A DNA stretch of 64,000 bases from positions 2,418,001-2,482,000 of the forward strand of contig NZ_CP017183.1 in assembly GCF_001729785.1 (NCBI RefSeq), written 5' to 3'. Source of the DNA: Enterobacter hormaechei subsp. xiangfangensis (lineage in GTDB: Bacteria; Pseudomonadota; Gammaproteobacteria; Enterobacterales; Enterobacteriaceae). Positions 8,042 through 17,295 of this stretch are shown in pieces. Both the position numbers and the translations under genes were made by a program. How positions within the stretch are numbered: the stretch's first letter is position 1; each line of letters opens with the position of its first letter. A model generated the notes under the pieces. The model saw only the letters and a program-made list of their open reading frames with translations. It made no database searches and was not told the DNA's origin.

Positions 8042-9640
8042 TCAGTTCAGCTTCGCTTTCGAGAAGTCACTGCCCATCAGACTCACGCTGTACCCGGTCA
8101 CGTTGCTGCGGGTCGCGTAGAACGTTTTGCCGTTAGCTAACGCAATCCACGGTGCCTGCTGATAGAAAATCTCCTGTGCCTGTCCATACAGCTTCGCACG
8201 TTCGTCCGGGTTGCTGGTCAGTTTGGCCTTTTGCACCAGCTCATCATACCCCTTATCACACCAGCGCGCGGCGTTAGATCCGGTTTTGATGCTGTTACAA
8301 CCCAGCAGCACATCGGCGAAGTTGTCCGGATCGCCATTATCAGACATCCAGCCGAACAGCGCGGAATCATGCTCGCCTTTACGCATGCCGGAGAGGTACT
8401 CACCCCACTCGTAAGAGACGATTTTCGCCTTCACACCCACTTTCGCCCAGTCAGCCTGGATCATCTCCGCAATGCGTCGTGAGTTCGGGTTGTACGGACG
8501 CTGAACCGGCATGGACCAGAGGGTCACTTCCGCGCCCTTTTCCAGACCCGCCTGCTTCAGCAGCGCTTTCGCTTTTTCCGGATCGTAGCCGTAATCCTTC
8601 AGGTCTTTATTAAAGCCGAGCATGTTCGGCGGGATCGGCGATTTAGCGACCGTACCAGACCCCATAAAGACCGCGTTCACAATGGCCTTTTTGTCCGTCG
8701 CGTAATTCAGAGCCTGGCGCACCAGCACGTTATCAAACGGTTTTTTCTCCGTGTTGAACGCCAGGTACCCCACGTTCAGCGCATCCACCGAGTGCAGGGT
8801 CAGGTCTTTGTTTTTCTTGATCGCTTCAAACTGCACCGGCGACGGCGCAGGAATGATCTGACACTCGTTCGTTTGCAGCTTCGCCAGACGCGTCTCAACG
8901 TTTGGCGTGATGGAGAAGATCAGGTGTTTGGTCGGCACCTCACCGTCCCAGTAGTTCGGATTGGCGACGTAGCGGATCAGCGAATCCACCTTGTACTGCT
9001 GAAGCACATACGGGCCGGTGCCGATTGGCCAGGTGTCCACATTTTCAGGTGTCCCCTTTTTCAGCATCGCGTCCGCGTACTCGGCAGAGAGGATCGAGGC
9101 GAAGTCCATTCCCCAGTCGGCCAGGAACGCCGCGTTGGGTTCGCTCAGCGTGAACTGGACGTGATAATCGTCGATCTTTTTCACATCCTGAATGAGCTTG
9201 TCGAGGCCCACGTCATTAAAGTATTCGTAATTACCCTGGGAAACATTGTGATAGGGATGCTTAGGGTCTTTCTGACGCATAACGGAGAAAATAACGTCAT
9301 CAGCGTTAAAATCACGGGTAGGTTTGAAGTATTTATTGCTGTTGAATTTTACCCCTTTACGCAAGGTAAACGTGTATGTTTTGCCGTCTGGCGAAATGGT
9401 CCACGACTCGGCCAGAGAAGGCACCGGCGTGTTTTTTACCGGGTCGAAGTTAATCAGACGGTTATACAGCGTTTGCGAGCTGGCGACAAACGAAGGTCCA
9501 GAGCTGGCGATCTGCGGGTTAAACGACTCCGGCGACGCCTCGGAGCAGTAGATAATGGTGTCTTTATTTGCCGCCCATGCGGCGCTTGCCGGTAGCAGCG
9601 CGCTCAGCGCGAGGGCGAGCACGGTTTTCCCTGTAGACAT
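8042..9640 (-). CDS. Peptide ABC-transporter periplasmic binding protein (DppA-like)
   Basis: A 532-residue family-5 extracellular solute-binding protein. The signal peptide is residues 1-23 (ASAAWA site). The mature protein begins NKDTIIYCSEASPESFNPQ and carries the DppA-like segments PIGTGPYVLQQY, MPVQRPYNPNSRR and NGDPDNFADVLLG. It resembles DppA along its length but is clearly diverged. No permease or ATPase genes are nearby, so it probably feeds a transporter encoded elsewhere, such as Dpp (inference). The ATG at 9640 fits the signal peptide; a 26-residue upstream extension does not. A candidate operator lies at 9661-9673. Confidence 0.85.
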   Translation of the reverse strand: MSTGKTVLALALSALLPASAAWAANKDTIIYCSEASPESFNPQIASSGPSFVASSQTLYNRLINFDPVKNTPVPSLAESWTISPDGKTYTFTLRKGVKFNSNKYFKPTRDFNADDVIFSVMRQKDPKHPYHNVSQGNYEYFNDVGLDKLIQDVKKIDDYHVQFTLSEPNAAFLADWGMDFASILSAEYADAMLKKGTPENVDTWPIGTGPYVLQQYKVDSLIRYVANPNYWDGEVPTKHLIFSITPNVETRLAKLQTNECQIIPAPSPVQFEAIKKNKDLTLHSVDALNVGYLAFNTEKKPFDNVLVRQALNYATDKKAIVNAVFMGSGTVAKSPIPPNMLGFNKDLKDYGYDPEKAKALLKQAGLEKGAEVTLWSMPVQRPYNPNSRRIAEMIQADWAKVGVKAKIVSYEWGEYLSGMRKGEHDSALFGWMSDNGDPDNFADVLLGCNSIKTGSNAARWCDKGYDELVQKAKLTSNPDERAKLYGQAQEIFYQQAPWIALANGKTFYATRSNVTGYSVSLMGSDFSKAKLN

Positions 9641-9660
9641 GGTTATTACCCTTTCGGTTT

Positions 9661-9673
9661 TATTATAGTGAAC
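9661..9673. promoter_or_regulatory. Candidate XRE-cupin operator, site 3
   Basis: TATTATAGTGAAC lies 21 bases upstream of the peptide-binding protein start. It shares TATAGTGAAC exactly with site 2 in front of mnaT. Single-copy evidence, so tentative. Confidence 0.3.
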
Positions 9674-9922
9674 AGTAATAACAGCACAGACGTATTGGCC
9701 TGACAAATAACGAATCACTATCAGGTTATTCTAAAGCCGTACATTTCGCTGGTTTTAGCATCACCCCGCAGAAACCGATTTGCCTTAAGGTTCATTATTC
9801 GTCAAGCACAACCATCACGATCAATGCCGCAAGAAATCGTCCCTTTTATCGTCTCCTCCGCCGTTTGCTTGCTTAGCTGTTTCGTTAAAGTAATGGCGTG
9901 AAGAAGTCTACAGGACCAAATC

Positions 9923-11260
9923 GTGGCAAAAACACTTTTACGCAGCGGTAATCTGGATGATTTTCAGGCCGTTGGTGGCGGCGGACAGGCCGTTTTTGAA
10001 TCAGCGCTGCAAATCCGCGAAGCGCTTCGGTTGCGCAAACAACAGGCTATCGTCGATTGTCTGGCCATCCCCCAGGTCTACGACGGCGGCGATCGCGTTG
10101 ACTGGTACTCCCCGGTTGAGGGAACCGTCTCCAGCTGGAAGGCGGCGGATGAAGATGATCGTTATCGCGCCCTACGCTATCTGGAAAACACGCTCGCCAG
10201 CGTGGAGTCTCTGAGTAAAAAATGCCTTCAGTCACCGAAAACGGCGCAGCAACTGTTTGGCTCTCTGCTCTCAAAAGCCTTTCAGTTTCCCGGTGAAAAC
10301 TTTGTTTTCCTGGTGGATGGCAAACCGGTGATCTGCTTCTGGGGTTTCGTCAATCTTAACGAGAACGCGCGCGACGACGTGCTGGACTGCCTGCGCGAAT
10401 CGTTGGTCCCTGAACCTGAGCCAGTGGTGATTAACGAGCCTGAACCTGAACAGGAGCAAGAACCGGCCCCGGTAGTGACCTTTGAGCAGGCCGACGCGCC
10501 GCTTATCACGCCTGTGGCTACCGTCCGTATCACCGAAGATGAACTGTATACGCCAGAGCCGGTGCGCATGAACGCCGCGCCGCCAGAGCCCGCACCGGCG
10601 GCCATGCAGAAAAAACGTCGCTCCCCCCTGTGGTTGCTGCCGGTTGCCGCCGTCATTATTGCGGCCATTGCCACCCCGCTGCTTTGGCCAAAACAGGCCC
10701 CGACCGCAGCGCCTGTTGCCACACCAGCGCCAGTGCCTGTCGCCATTGCTCCGGCCCCCGTAAAGACGGTCGAGCCGCTTGAGCTGAAACTCCCGCTGCA
10801 CCAGGCCGAAGTGGTAGAGCCGAAGGTGAAAACGCCTGCACCGGCAGCCGAACCAGTGGTCATTACCGCGATACCGAAAGATGCGATGGTGATGGAGGCA
10901 AACCAGGTCAAAGCGGGGTTAACGCGCTTCTTGAATGGCACCTGGCGCGCGTTTCTCGATGTGCAGGATCCGCTCACCGGCAAACCGCCGTCGCTGCGCT
11001 ACCAGATCCAGAACAATAAAGGTTTCGCCCGGGTTGTGCATGGCGACAACATTGTCTGCCGGGTAGACGTCTTTTCCGGATTACACAGCAACGGCGAGCT
11101 GTTGATCAAAACGCGCGGAAACGCTCGTTGCACCGACGGTTCACGCTATCCGATGCCGGAAGTGACCTGTAAGGCAGGTGCCAGCGACGTGGCGGAATGC
11201 ACCGCACGTTACGATGCCAACACCATCGTTCCTCTGACGTTCAAGAAAGCAGGTGTCTGA
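9923..11260 (+). CDS. srfA: SrfA-family membrane-anchored protein
   Basis: A 445-residue protein and the first gene of a tightly packed three-gene operon. The N-terminal cytoplasmic domain (1-160) is followed by a Pro/Glu-rich linker (about 160-230), one transmembrane helix (about 236-256, after a KKRR stop-transfer cluster), a second Ala/Pro-rich linker, and a cysteine-containing periplasmic domain (about 330-445). It matches SrfA of the srfABC operon described in Salmonella as SsrB-regulated. The molecular role is unknown; the architecture suggests anchoring SrfB and SrfC at the inner membrane (inference). Confidence 0.82.
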   Translation: MAKTLLRSGNLDDFQAVGGGGQAVFESALQIREALRLRKQQAIVDCLAIPQVYDGGDRVDWYSPVEGTVSSWKAADEDDRYRALRYLENTLASVESLSKKCLQSPKTAQQLFGSLLSKAFQFPGENFVFLVDGKPVICFWGFVNLNENARDDVLDCLRESLVPEPEPVVINEPEPEQEQEPAPVVTFEQADAPLITPVATVRITEDELYTPEPVRMNAAPPEPAPAAMQKKRRSPLWLLPVAAVIIAAIATPLLWPKQAPTAAPVATPAPVPVAIAPAPVKTVEPLELKLPLHQAEVVEPKVKTPAPAAEPVVITAIPKDAMVMEANQVKAGLTRFLNGTWRAFLDVQDPLTGKPPSLRYQIQNNKGFARVVHGDNIVCRVDVFSGLHSNGELLIKTRGNARCTDGSRYPMPEVTCKAGASDVAECTARYDANTIVPLTFKKAGV

Positions 11261-11264
11261 TCCT

Positions 11265-14246
11265 ATGCTGGTTAATCTTTGCGACTATAAACAGAGCGTG
11301 ACGCTGATTGCTAACAGCGGCGTGCAGTTTCTCGATTTTGGCTTGACTCCGCAGGACACTGCCAGCAACGGGCGTTTCGTGCGTAAAACGGCAAATGGCC
11401 CGCTGTTGCGCCTGGATTTTGATCTGGTTAACGGCCGGTACACGCTGCCTGCCACCGATGGCGGGCAGCCGGAAGTGGTCAAGCCTGAAAGCACCATTCC
11501 ACTGCATAACTCCCTGAACGTGCTGGACGGCGTCTGGCTGCCGCTCCCTTTCCTGCGCTTTAACCCGCCGCGGACGTTTGTTGATGGCCCGGATAACTGG
11601 GCGCGCGTCCAGGTACGAAAGCTTTCCACGCCCGACGCGGCTGGCAATACGCACCGGGTCACCGTCGCGCTCGACAGCCAGATTGCAGAGCATGCGACGT
11701 CTGCGCTGTCGCCGGTTGAAAACGATATCCTTAACGGCACGCGTTTCGCGCTCGCCTGGCGCGACAGTGAGGTTGAGAGTTTCCTTGACCAGACCTGGAT
11801 TGACGGCTGGCTGCGCGAAGCCTTTACGCAGTTTGCCGACGGGGTTGAAAAACGCTCCGAGCGGGAGCTGCATCAGGCCATGCGCAGCTTTGAATATCAG
11901 GCACACTGGCTCAACCTGCTCTCCATGCTCGGGGAACAACTCACCGTGCCGGAAGTGAAGTTTGTCACCCATACCCTGAGCACCCCTGCTATTCCTGTCG
12001 ATCTGATCCTTGACGTAGGCAACACCCACACCTGCGGCGTGATTATTGAAGATCATGGTGATGCCAACGACGGCCTGCGCCAGACGGCTGAACTTCAGGT
12101 ACGATCTCTGAGTGAGCCACAGTTCCTGAATGAGCCGCTGTTTACCAGCCGTCTTGAATTTTCCGAAGCGCGTTTTGGCAAGCAGCACTTCTCTGTGGAA
12201 AGCGGCCGGGAGGATGCATTCGTCTGGCCGTCCATTGTCCGCGTGGGTGATGAAGCGCGTAAGCTGGCAATGCAGCGTCTGGGCACGGAAGGCAACAGTG
12301 GAATTTCCAGCCCGCGTCGCTATCTGTGGGACGAGACGCCGGTGGTGCAGGACTGGCGCTTTAGCCAGATGAACAGCAAAACCCAGCGCGAACCGCTGGC
12401 AACTGCGTTTCCGCTGATGAACCTGATGAACGACGACGGGGAACCACTCTTTACGCTGCCGCAGGATGAGCGTCTGCCGGTGTTCTCTCCGCAGTACAGC
12501 CGCAGCACCCTGATGACGCACATGCTCTGCGAGCTGCTGGCTCAGGCGCTTGGCCAGATTAACAGCGTGGCCACCCGCTTGCGGCTCGGCTTCCCGGCCT
12601 CTCCCCGCCAGCTGCGGACGCTGATCCTCACCCTGCCTTCGGCAATGCCGAAACAGGAGCGCGAGATTTTCCGTCGCCGCATGTTCGAAGCCATCGCCAT
12701 CGTCTGGAAAGCGATGGGCTGGCACCCGCAGGATGAAGATTTTGCCAGCCGCAAGCAGCAGGAAAAAAGCGTGGTGCCGGTCCCTGAGATCCAGATGGAG
12801 TGGGACGAGGCCAGCTGCGGCCAGCTGGTGTGGCTGTATAACGAAGCCATTTCCCATTTCGGTGGTCAGACCGAGGCCTTTTTCGCCTCCCTCGCCCGTC
12901 CGGATCGCGCGCCTGAGCCTGGCGTCCAGCCGGGGCGTGCGCTGCGCGTGGCCTCGATTGATATCGGCGGCGGCACGACGGATATGGCTATCACGCACTA
13001 TCAGTTAGATGATGGTTCCGGAAATAACGTCAAAATCACCCCGCAGCTGCTGTTCCGCGAAGGGTTCAAGGTCGCTGGCGATGATACGCTGCTGGACGTG
13101 ATCCAGCGCTACGTTCTGCCCGCGCTGCAAACCCAGCTTCAGAAATCCGGCATAGCCGATGCCTCCCAACTGATGGCATCCCTGTTCGGTGATTCCGGGC
13201 GGATCGATACCCAGGCGGTCCTGCGCCAGCAGACGGCGCTTCAGCTTTTTATGCCGATAGGTCACGCGATCCTGGCGGCGTGGGAATCGAGCGATGTTGA
13301 CGATCCGCTGGCCGGGCTGCATGCCACCTTTGGCGACCTGCTTACGCAAAAACCGACGCGCAACGTGATGAATTATCTCCAGCAGGCGATTGACCATGCG
13401 TTGCCTGCCGGCTCAGAACACTTCGATCTGTTCAGCGTACCGCTGCACGTCAGCTTTCGGGAGATGCGGGACGCCATGCTGGCGGGTCAGTTCACGCTTG
13501 CCGCCCCGCTTCATGCGGTATGTGAGGCGATCTCTCACTACAGCTGCGATATCCTGCTGATCACGGGACGGCCGGGCTGTCTGCCGGGCGTTCAGGCCCT
13601 GATTCGCCACCTGCAACCGGTGCCCGTCAACCGCATCGTCTGGCTGGATAAATATCAGGTTCATGAATGGTATCCGTTCAGCCAGCAGGGACGGATCGGC
13701 AACCCGAAATCCACCGCTGCGGTGGGAGCGATGCTCTGTAGCCTGGCGCTGGATCTTCGTCTGCCGCGCTTTAACTTTAAAGCAGCGGATATCGGCGCGT
13801 ACTCTACGGTGCGCTATCTGGGCGTGCTGGATAACACGATCAATACCCTGCGGGACGAGAACGTCTGGTATCACGATATCGACCTCGATAAACCCGGCGC
13901 GAAACTGGACGCCCGTCTGCACTTCCCGCTGCGCGGCAACGTTACGCTCGGCTTCCGGCAGCTGGCCAATGCCCGCTGGCCCGCGACACCGCTCTATACC
14001 CTGAGCATCAATTCTGCCGAGCTGGCGAAAGCCATTGCGGGCGACGGCGTACTGAACGTGCGCCTGAAGCTGCGTGGCGGCACTAAACAGGAAGGTCCGG
14101 AATCTTTCGAGCTGAGTGATGCCTGGCTACAGGACGGCACGCCAGTGCCGCCGGATGCCCTGACCTTTAAACTGAATACTCTGGCCGATCGCCGACACAG
14201 CGGCAGCCACTACTGGATCGACAGCGGGAGCGTATACCTCAAATGA
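11265..14246 (+). CDS. srfB: SrfB, actin/Hsp70-fold ATPase-like protein
   Basis: A 993-residue protein. Three nucleotide-binding motifs of the actin/Hsp70 fold are readable in order: phosphate-1 (LILDVGNTHTCGVI, about residue 250), phosphate-2 (SIDIGGGTTDMAI, about 565) and an adenosine-type motif (LITGRPGCLPGVQAL, about 765). The long spacing between the first two indicates a large inserted domain. An N-terminal domain precedes the ATPase. It matches the SrfB virulence-factor family. The start is the ATG at 11265, five bases after the srfA stop; a GTG at 11253 overlapping srfA is the alternative. The stop overlaps the srfC start. ATPase activity is predicted only. Confidence 0.85.
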   Translation: MLVNLCDYKQSVTLIANSGVQFLDFGLTPQDTASNGRFVRKTANGPLLRLDFDLVNGRYTLPATDGGQPEVVKPESTIPLHNSLNVLDGVWLPLPFLRFNPPRTFVDGPDNWARVQVRKLSTPDAAGNTHRVTVALDSQIAEHATSALSPVENDILNGTRFALAWRDSEVESFLDQTWIDGWLREAFTQFADGVEKRSERELHQAMRSFEYQAHWLNLLSMLGEQLTVPEVKFVTHTLSTPAIPVDLILDVGNTHTCGVIIEDHGDANDGLRQTAELQVRSLSEPQFLNEPLFTSRLEFSEARFGKQHFSVESGREDAFVWPSIVRVGDEARKLAMQRLGTEGNSGISSPRRYLWDETPVVQDWRFSQMNSKTQREPLATAFPLMNLMNDDGEPLFTLPQDERLPVFSPQYSRSTLMTHMLCELLAQALGQINSVATRLRLGFPASPRQLRTLILTLPSAMPKQEREIFRRRMFEAIAIVWKAMGWHPQDEDFASRKQQEKSVVPVPEIQMEWDEASCGQLVWLYNEAISHFGGQTEAFFASLARPDRAPEPGVQPGRALRVASIDIGGGTTDMAITHYQLDDGSGNNVKITPQLLFREGFKVAGDDTLLDVIQRYVLPALQTQLQKSGIADASQLMASLFGDSGRIDTQAVLRQQTALQLFMPIGHAILAAWESSDVDDPLAGLHATFGDLLTQKPTRNVMNYLQQAIDHALPAGSEHFDLFSVPLHVSFREMRDAMLAGQFTLAAPLHAVCEAISHYSCDILLITGRPGCLPGVQALIRHLQPVPVNRIVWLDKYQVHEWYPFSQQGRIGNPKSTAAVGAMLCSLALDLRLPRFNFKAADIGAYSTVRYLGVLDNTINTLRDENVWYHDIDLDKPGAKLDARLHFPLRGNVTLGFRQLANARWPATPLYTLSINSAELAKAIAGDGVLNVRLKLRGGTKQEGPESFELSDAWLQDGTPVPPDALTFKLNTLADRRHSGSHYWIDSGSVYLK

Positions 14247-16417
14247 CTGCGACGACTGCCACCACTCAGGCCTTAATCGGGTGGATCAACGAGACGCGAC
14301 AGCACGCCCCGATGCTGGATAACGAAGCCGACGCCCTGCTTGCCCGCCTTAACGGAGTAAGCGCGCGTGAAGAGGCGCTCGATCGCGCCCTTGTCAGCCA
14401 GGGCAGTATCGGCCTATATGGCCACTCGCAGGCCGCGAAAGCGCACCTGCTGGCTGCCCTGTGCGACAGCGGGGACGAACGGCTGAACGTTACGCCGGGT
14501 CAACGCACGTTTGATTACTTCTCGCATATTAACCCCGGGCATGCACCGACCAACATGGCCGTGCGTTTCAGCAGAGCGTCCCGCGAGGTCGCAGACGACG
14601 CGTTTCCCCTGCGCCTGCGCCTGGTAACGGAGGCCGAGCTGGTGCAGCTGTTTATCGCGCGCACCACGCTGGATCCGCAGATCCGCGCGGTGGATAAATC
14701 GGTGATTGAAGCCCGGCTTGAGAAGTGGCGAGCGCTGCGACAACCGCAGAGCGTGCCGGGAATGACGGCGCGGGAAGTCGCGACCATTGCCCGGTTCTGG
14801 CAAAGCGTAGTACCCGGCGCTAAGCAGCATATTGATGATGCCCTGTGGCACCAGTTTGCTCTGCTGGTTCCGTCGCTTGATCTCAGCACCCGCGCCAGCG
14901 TCTGGTCTCTGCTGTGGGGTGAGCAGCAGGAGTTAACCCAGCAGTGGCTTAAATTCGCCCAGGTGCTGCATCAAACCAGCCATGCCAGCGCACTTGCGGC
15001 GCCGTTGAGTCTGCTGGTGGACAGCTTTGGTCTACCCTGCGAAGGCTTTCTTACTCACGGGGCGTTTACCGTGCCGGAAGCACAGGAAACACTGCTTCAT
15101 CCGGTAAAAAACGGCGAGCTGCTTAACGCCATTAGCCTGCCCGTTGATGTACTGGCATCTCTGACCCGCGAAGTGGTGCTGCCCGTTGAGAACTGCGTGC
15201 TGGATAACGTTGACGTCATTGATATTCCGGCCATTCCTGAGGAAAACACGCCGCTGATGATGCAGGCAAAATGCCTGTGGTTGCTGGAGCATTATCGTCA
15301 GCACATTCAGCCGGATGTCCTGGTTATCTGCAATGCAACGGCGCACCACCAGCAGACCGCGAAAACGGCAAGGCTCCTGCAAAACTGGGTCAAAGAGACG
15401 CAGCCGGTTGAAGAATCCGCGTTGCCGGGGCTGGTCTGGGCCATTACCCCTCATGATGCGCGGTTTACCACAAAGCAGAATCTGGACGAAGCGGTGCAGC
15501 AATTGCTGGGCCAGCCGGGTCTGCGCTGGGGCACGCTTCAGGCGCTCGATAGCCACAGCATGCAGCGAGTGATTGAGTGGCTGTCGCAGGCTACCCTGCC
15601 GGCACAGCGCCAGAAGCGTCTCCGCGCGCTGAAAAGGCTGTTACAAGAGTCGCTGTCAACGCTGATGCGCCCATATGTCGCGCCTCTCACTCAGGAGCCA
15701 GGCGCAGGGCGGGCAATGGCCGAAAAAATGGTCCGAACGCTGCAAGGCAGTGCCGCTCGTCATGGTGAACTGCTTGAGGGGCTTCTGCCGCCGTTAAACG
15801 CGTTTGAGACGCTGCTGACCGTCCACCAGCCTCGTGAGGAACAGGTCAACGGCCTGTTTAACGATGTTATCGATCTGTTTGCGGAAGAGACGCAGGAAAA
15901 TCCAGGCGCGTTGCAGACCAAAGACAAAGCGCGGCTGGCCCATAACGTGTGGGTTAACCATCTTCGTCAGTGGAGTCGCAACGACGCGGCGGCTGCCCGT
16001 CTGGGCCTGGACGCAGAGGTATTACAGCAGATTGCGGATGTGCTGATCGTTACCAGCTATCGGCTGGATCTGCCGCTGCAACTGCAACGCATTGCAGAAA
16101 AAGATAAAAGCAGCGCCGCGCAGCTGCATGCCGCGACAGGCAATTTCATTAGCTGGCTTGGCTATGAACTGACACCCGTCTCTGAACGGCCTGCAAGCCG
16201 GATCCGCAAAGGTGAGCCAATTTTTGTGACGCCCGTTGTGAGCAGCGCTTCACCCCGTCTTACCCGACTTGGCGAGCAGCCTGTCCATGCGGCGACAGCC
16301 TATGTTTATGACTGGTTGGTTGCGCTCTACACCCGCGCGATTGAGAACGTGGATTATCAGTGTCCGTATGACGTTCAGCCTGCGGCACGGAAAGCCTTGT
16401 CTGCCTTGCTGTCTTAA
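14243..16417 (+). CDS. srfC: SrfC, P-loop (dynamin-like) putative effector protein
   Basis: A 724-residue protein of the SrfC virulence-factor family, coupled to srfB through ATGA. A P-loop-like segment GLYGHSQAAKAHLLAAL lies at about residues 56-72: the lysine is present but the following Ser/Thr is alanine, so the Walker A is atypical. A possible Walker B/G3 region is DVIDIPAIP (about 324-332), where dynamin-like GTPases have DTPG. The long helical C-terminal half (about 470-720) would suit a stalk. Nucleotide binding and any secretion are unproven; no signal peptide is visible. Confidence 0.8.
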   Translation: MTATTATTQALIGWINETRQHAPMLDNEADALLARLNGVSAREEALDRALVSQGSIGLYGHSQAAKAHLLAALCDSGDERLNVTPGQRTFDYFSHINPGHAPTNMAVRFSRASREVADDAFPLRLRLVTEAELVQLFIARTTLDPQIRAVDKSVIEARLEKWRALRQPQSVPGMTAREVATIARFWQSVVPGAKQHIDDALWHQFALLVPSLDLSTRASVWSLLWGEQQELTQQWLKFAQVLHQTSHASALAAPLSLLVDSFGLPCEGFLTHGAFTVPEAQETLLHPVKNGELLNAISLPVDVLASLTREVVLPVENCVLDNVDVIDIPAIPEENTPLMMQAKCLWLLEHYRQHIQPDVLVICNATAHHQQTAKTARLLQNWVKETQPVEESALPGLVWAITPHDARFTTKQNLDEAVQQLLGQPGLRWGTLQALDSHSMQRVIEWLSQATLPAQRQKRLRALKRLLQESLSTLMRPYVAPLTQEPGAGRAMAEKMVRTLQGSAARHGELLEGLLPPLNAFETLLTVHQPREEQVNGLFNDVIDLFAEETQENPGALQTKDKARLAHNVWVNHLRQWSRNDAAAARLGLDAEVLQQIADVLIVTSYRLDLPLQLQRIAEKDKSSAAQLHAATGNFISWLGYELTPVSERPASRIRKGEPIFVTPVVSSASPRLTRLGEQPVHAATAYVYDWLVALYTRAIENVDYQCPYDVQPAARKALSALLS

Positions 16418-16422
16418 TCATT

Positions 16423-16444
16423 CCAGCCCGCAACAATGCGGGCT
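16423..16444. terminator. Hairpin between srfC and the hydrolase gene
   Basis: CAGCCCGCAACAATGCGGGCTG forms an 8-9 bp stem between two converging genes. There is no clear U-run on either side, so it may be a weak bidirectional terminator. Confidence 0.45.
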
Positions 16445-16450
16445 GCCCAT

Positions 16451-17209
16451 TCATGAGCCGTTTATGAAGCCAGACAAAGCCTGAGCCAACGCTGACGGGT
16501 TTTCCCAGGACATTGAATGGCCCGCATCAGGGATAATTTTTACAGCAACGCCGTTTTGTTGCAGACGATTAAAATCGTCATCAGGCAGGGATCGCTCACC
16601 AAAAACTAACATTACCGGGCAGCGCAATGACAAGAACAGGTGTTCCCAGTCAGGTTTAACGCCCTCGACCAGGCTTGTTGCGCCGCGCCAGACGGCCCAG
16701 GGGGCATTACTTTGAAGGCTTCCAGCCCACGGCGACGTTTCCGCCCGCAGCATGTCATCATAGCCCTGAGCCAGAAAATGTTGTTCCGTTTGGGCCGCAA
16801 TTGCCCGGCTGAACATCCCGCCACCCGCATGAAAATTGGGTTCAGACACTATCAGGCCCTTAACGCGCGACGTTAACAGCGTTGCCGTTTCGATCGCGAT
16901 ACTCCCCCCCATGCTATGACCATAGAGCCATAGACTATCCAGGCCGAGATGGTTTAACAGTTCAACCACCACCTGCGCCTGTTCGCTCGTGCGATAACGG
17001 TAGATGTCAGGTTTGTCACTGTAACCGCTACCGGGAAGATCGATCAGAATGGCTCTGCGCCCCCCGAAACGGGTATCACAGACAATACGAGGATATTCAT
17101 ACGACGATGCACAGCCCAACCCGTGGATAAACACAACCGGGTCACCGAAACCGGGAAGATCCTGCCAGCGCACAGTGCAGCCTGCTTGCTGCGAATAGAA
17201 ACTGTTCAT
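16451..17209 (-). CDS. Alpha/beta-hydrolase with a LexA box upstream
   Basis: A 252-residue alpha/beta-hydrolase. The oxyanion region is FIHGLGCASS, the nucleophile elbow GHSMGGS (about residue 99), the acid is in GERSLPDDD, and the catalytic histidine is in PDAGHSMSW. Substrate cannot be told. The ATG at 17209 has GGAG five bases before it. A strong LexA-type palindrome lies 19 bases upstream of this ATG and downstream of ortT, so the gene probably belongs to the SOS response, unusual for this enzyme class. ortT lies upstream on the same strand. Confidence 0.8.
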   Translation of the reverse strand: MNSFYSQQAGCTVRWQDLPGFGDPVVFIHGLGCASSYEYPRIVCDTRFGGRRAILIDLPGSGYSDKPDIYRYRTSEQAQVVVELLNHLGLDSLWLYGHSMGGSIAIETATLLTSRVKGLIVSEPNFHAGGGMFSRAIAAQTEQHFLAQGYDDMLRAETSPWAGSLQSNAPWAVWRGATSLVEGVKPDWEHLFLSLRCPVMLVFGERSLPDDDFNRLQQNGVAVKIIPDAGHSMSWENPSALAQALSGFINGS

Positions 17210-17228
17210 AAGCACTCCATGTATGACA

Positions 17229-17248
17229 AACTGTATATTTATACAGCC
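17229..17248. promoter_or_regulatory. LexA box (SOS) before the hydrolase gene
   Basis: The core CTGTATATTTATACAG (17231-17246) has both CTGT/ACAG half-sites at the correct spacing and an all-AT centre. It overlaps the expected promoter of the hydrolase gene. Repression by LexA is inferred from the site alone. Confidence 0.75.
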
Positions 17249-17295
17249 TCAATGTATGGAATGCTATGTCTGGATGCTGATTCTGGAAGCGTGCT

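Noticed and set aside
8792..9595. Open frame opposite the peptide-binding protein gene
   Set aside because: Antisense shadow; the minus-strand gene has signal peptide and family motifs throughout.
11241..12998. Long open frame (585 codons) antisense to srfB
   Set aside because: It mirrors the codon structure of the GC-rich srfB gene, has no recognisable domain or ribosome-binding site, and srfB has clear ATPase motifs.
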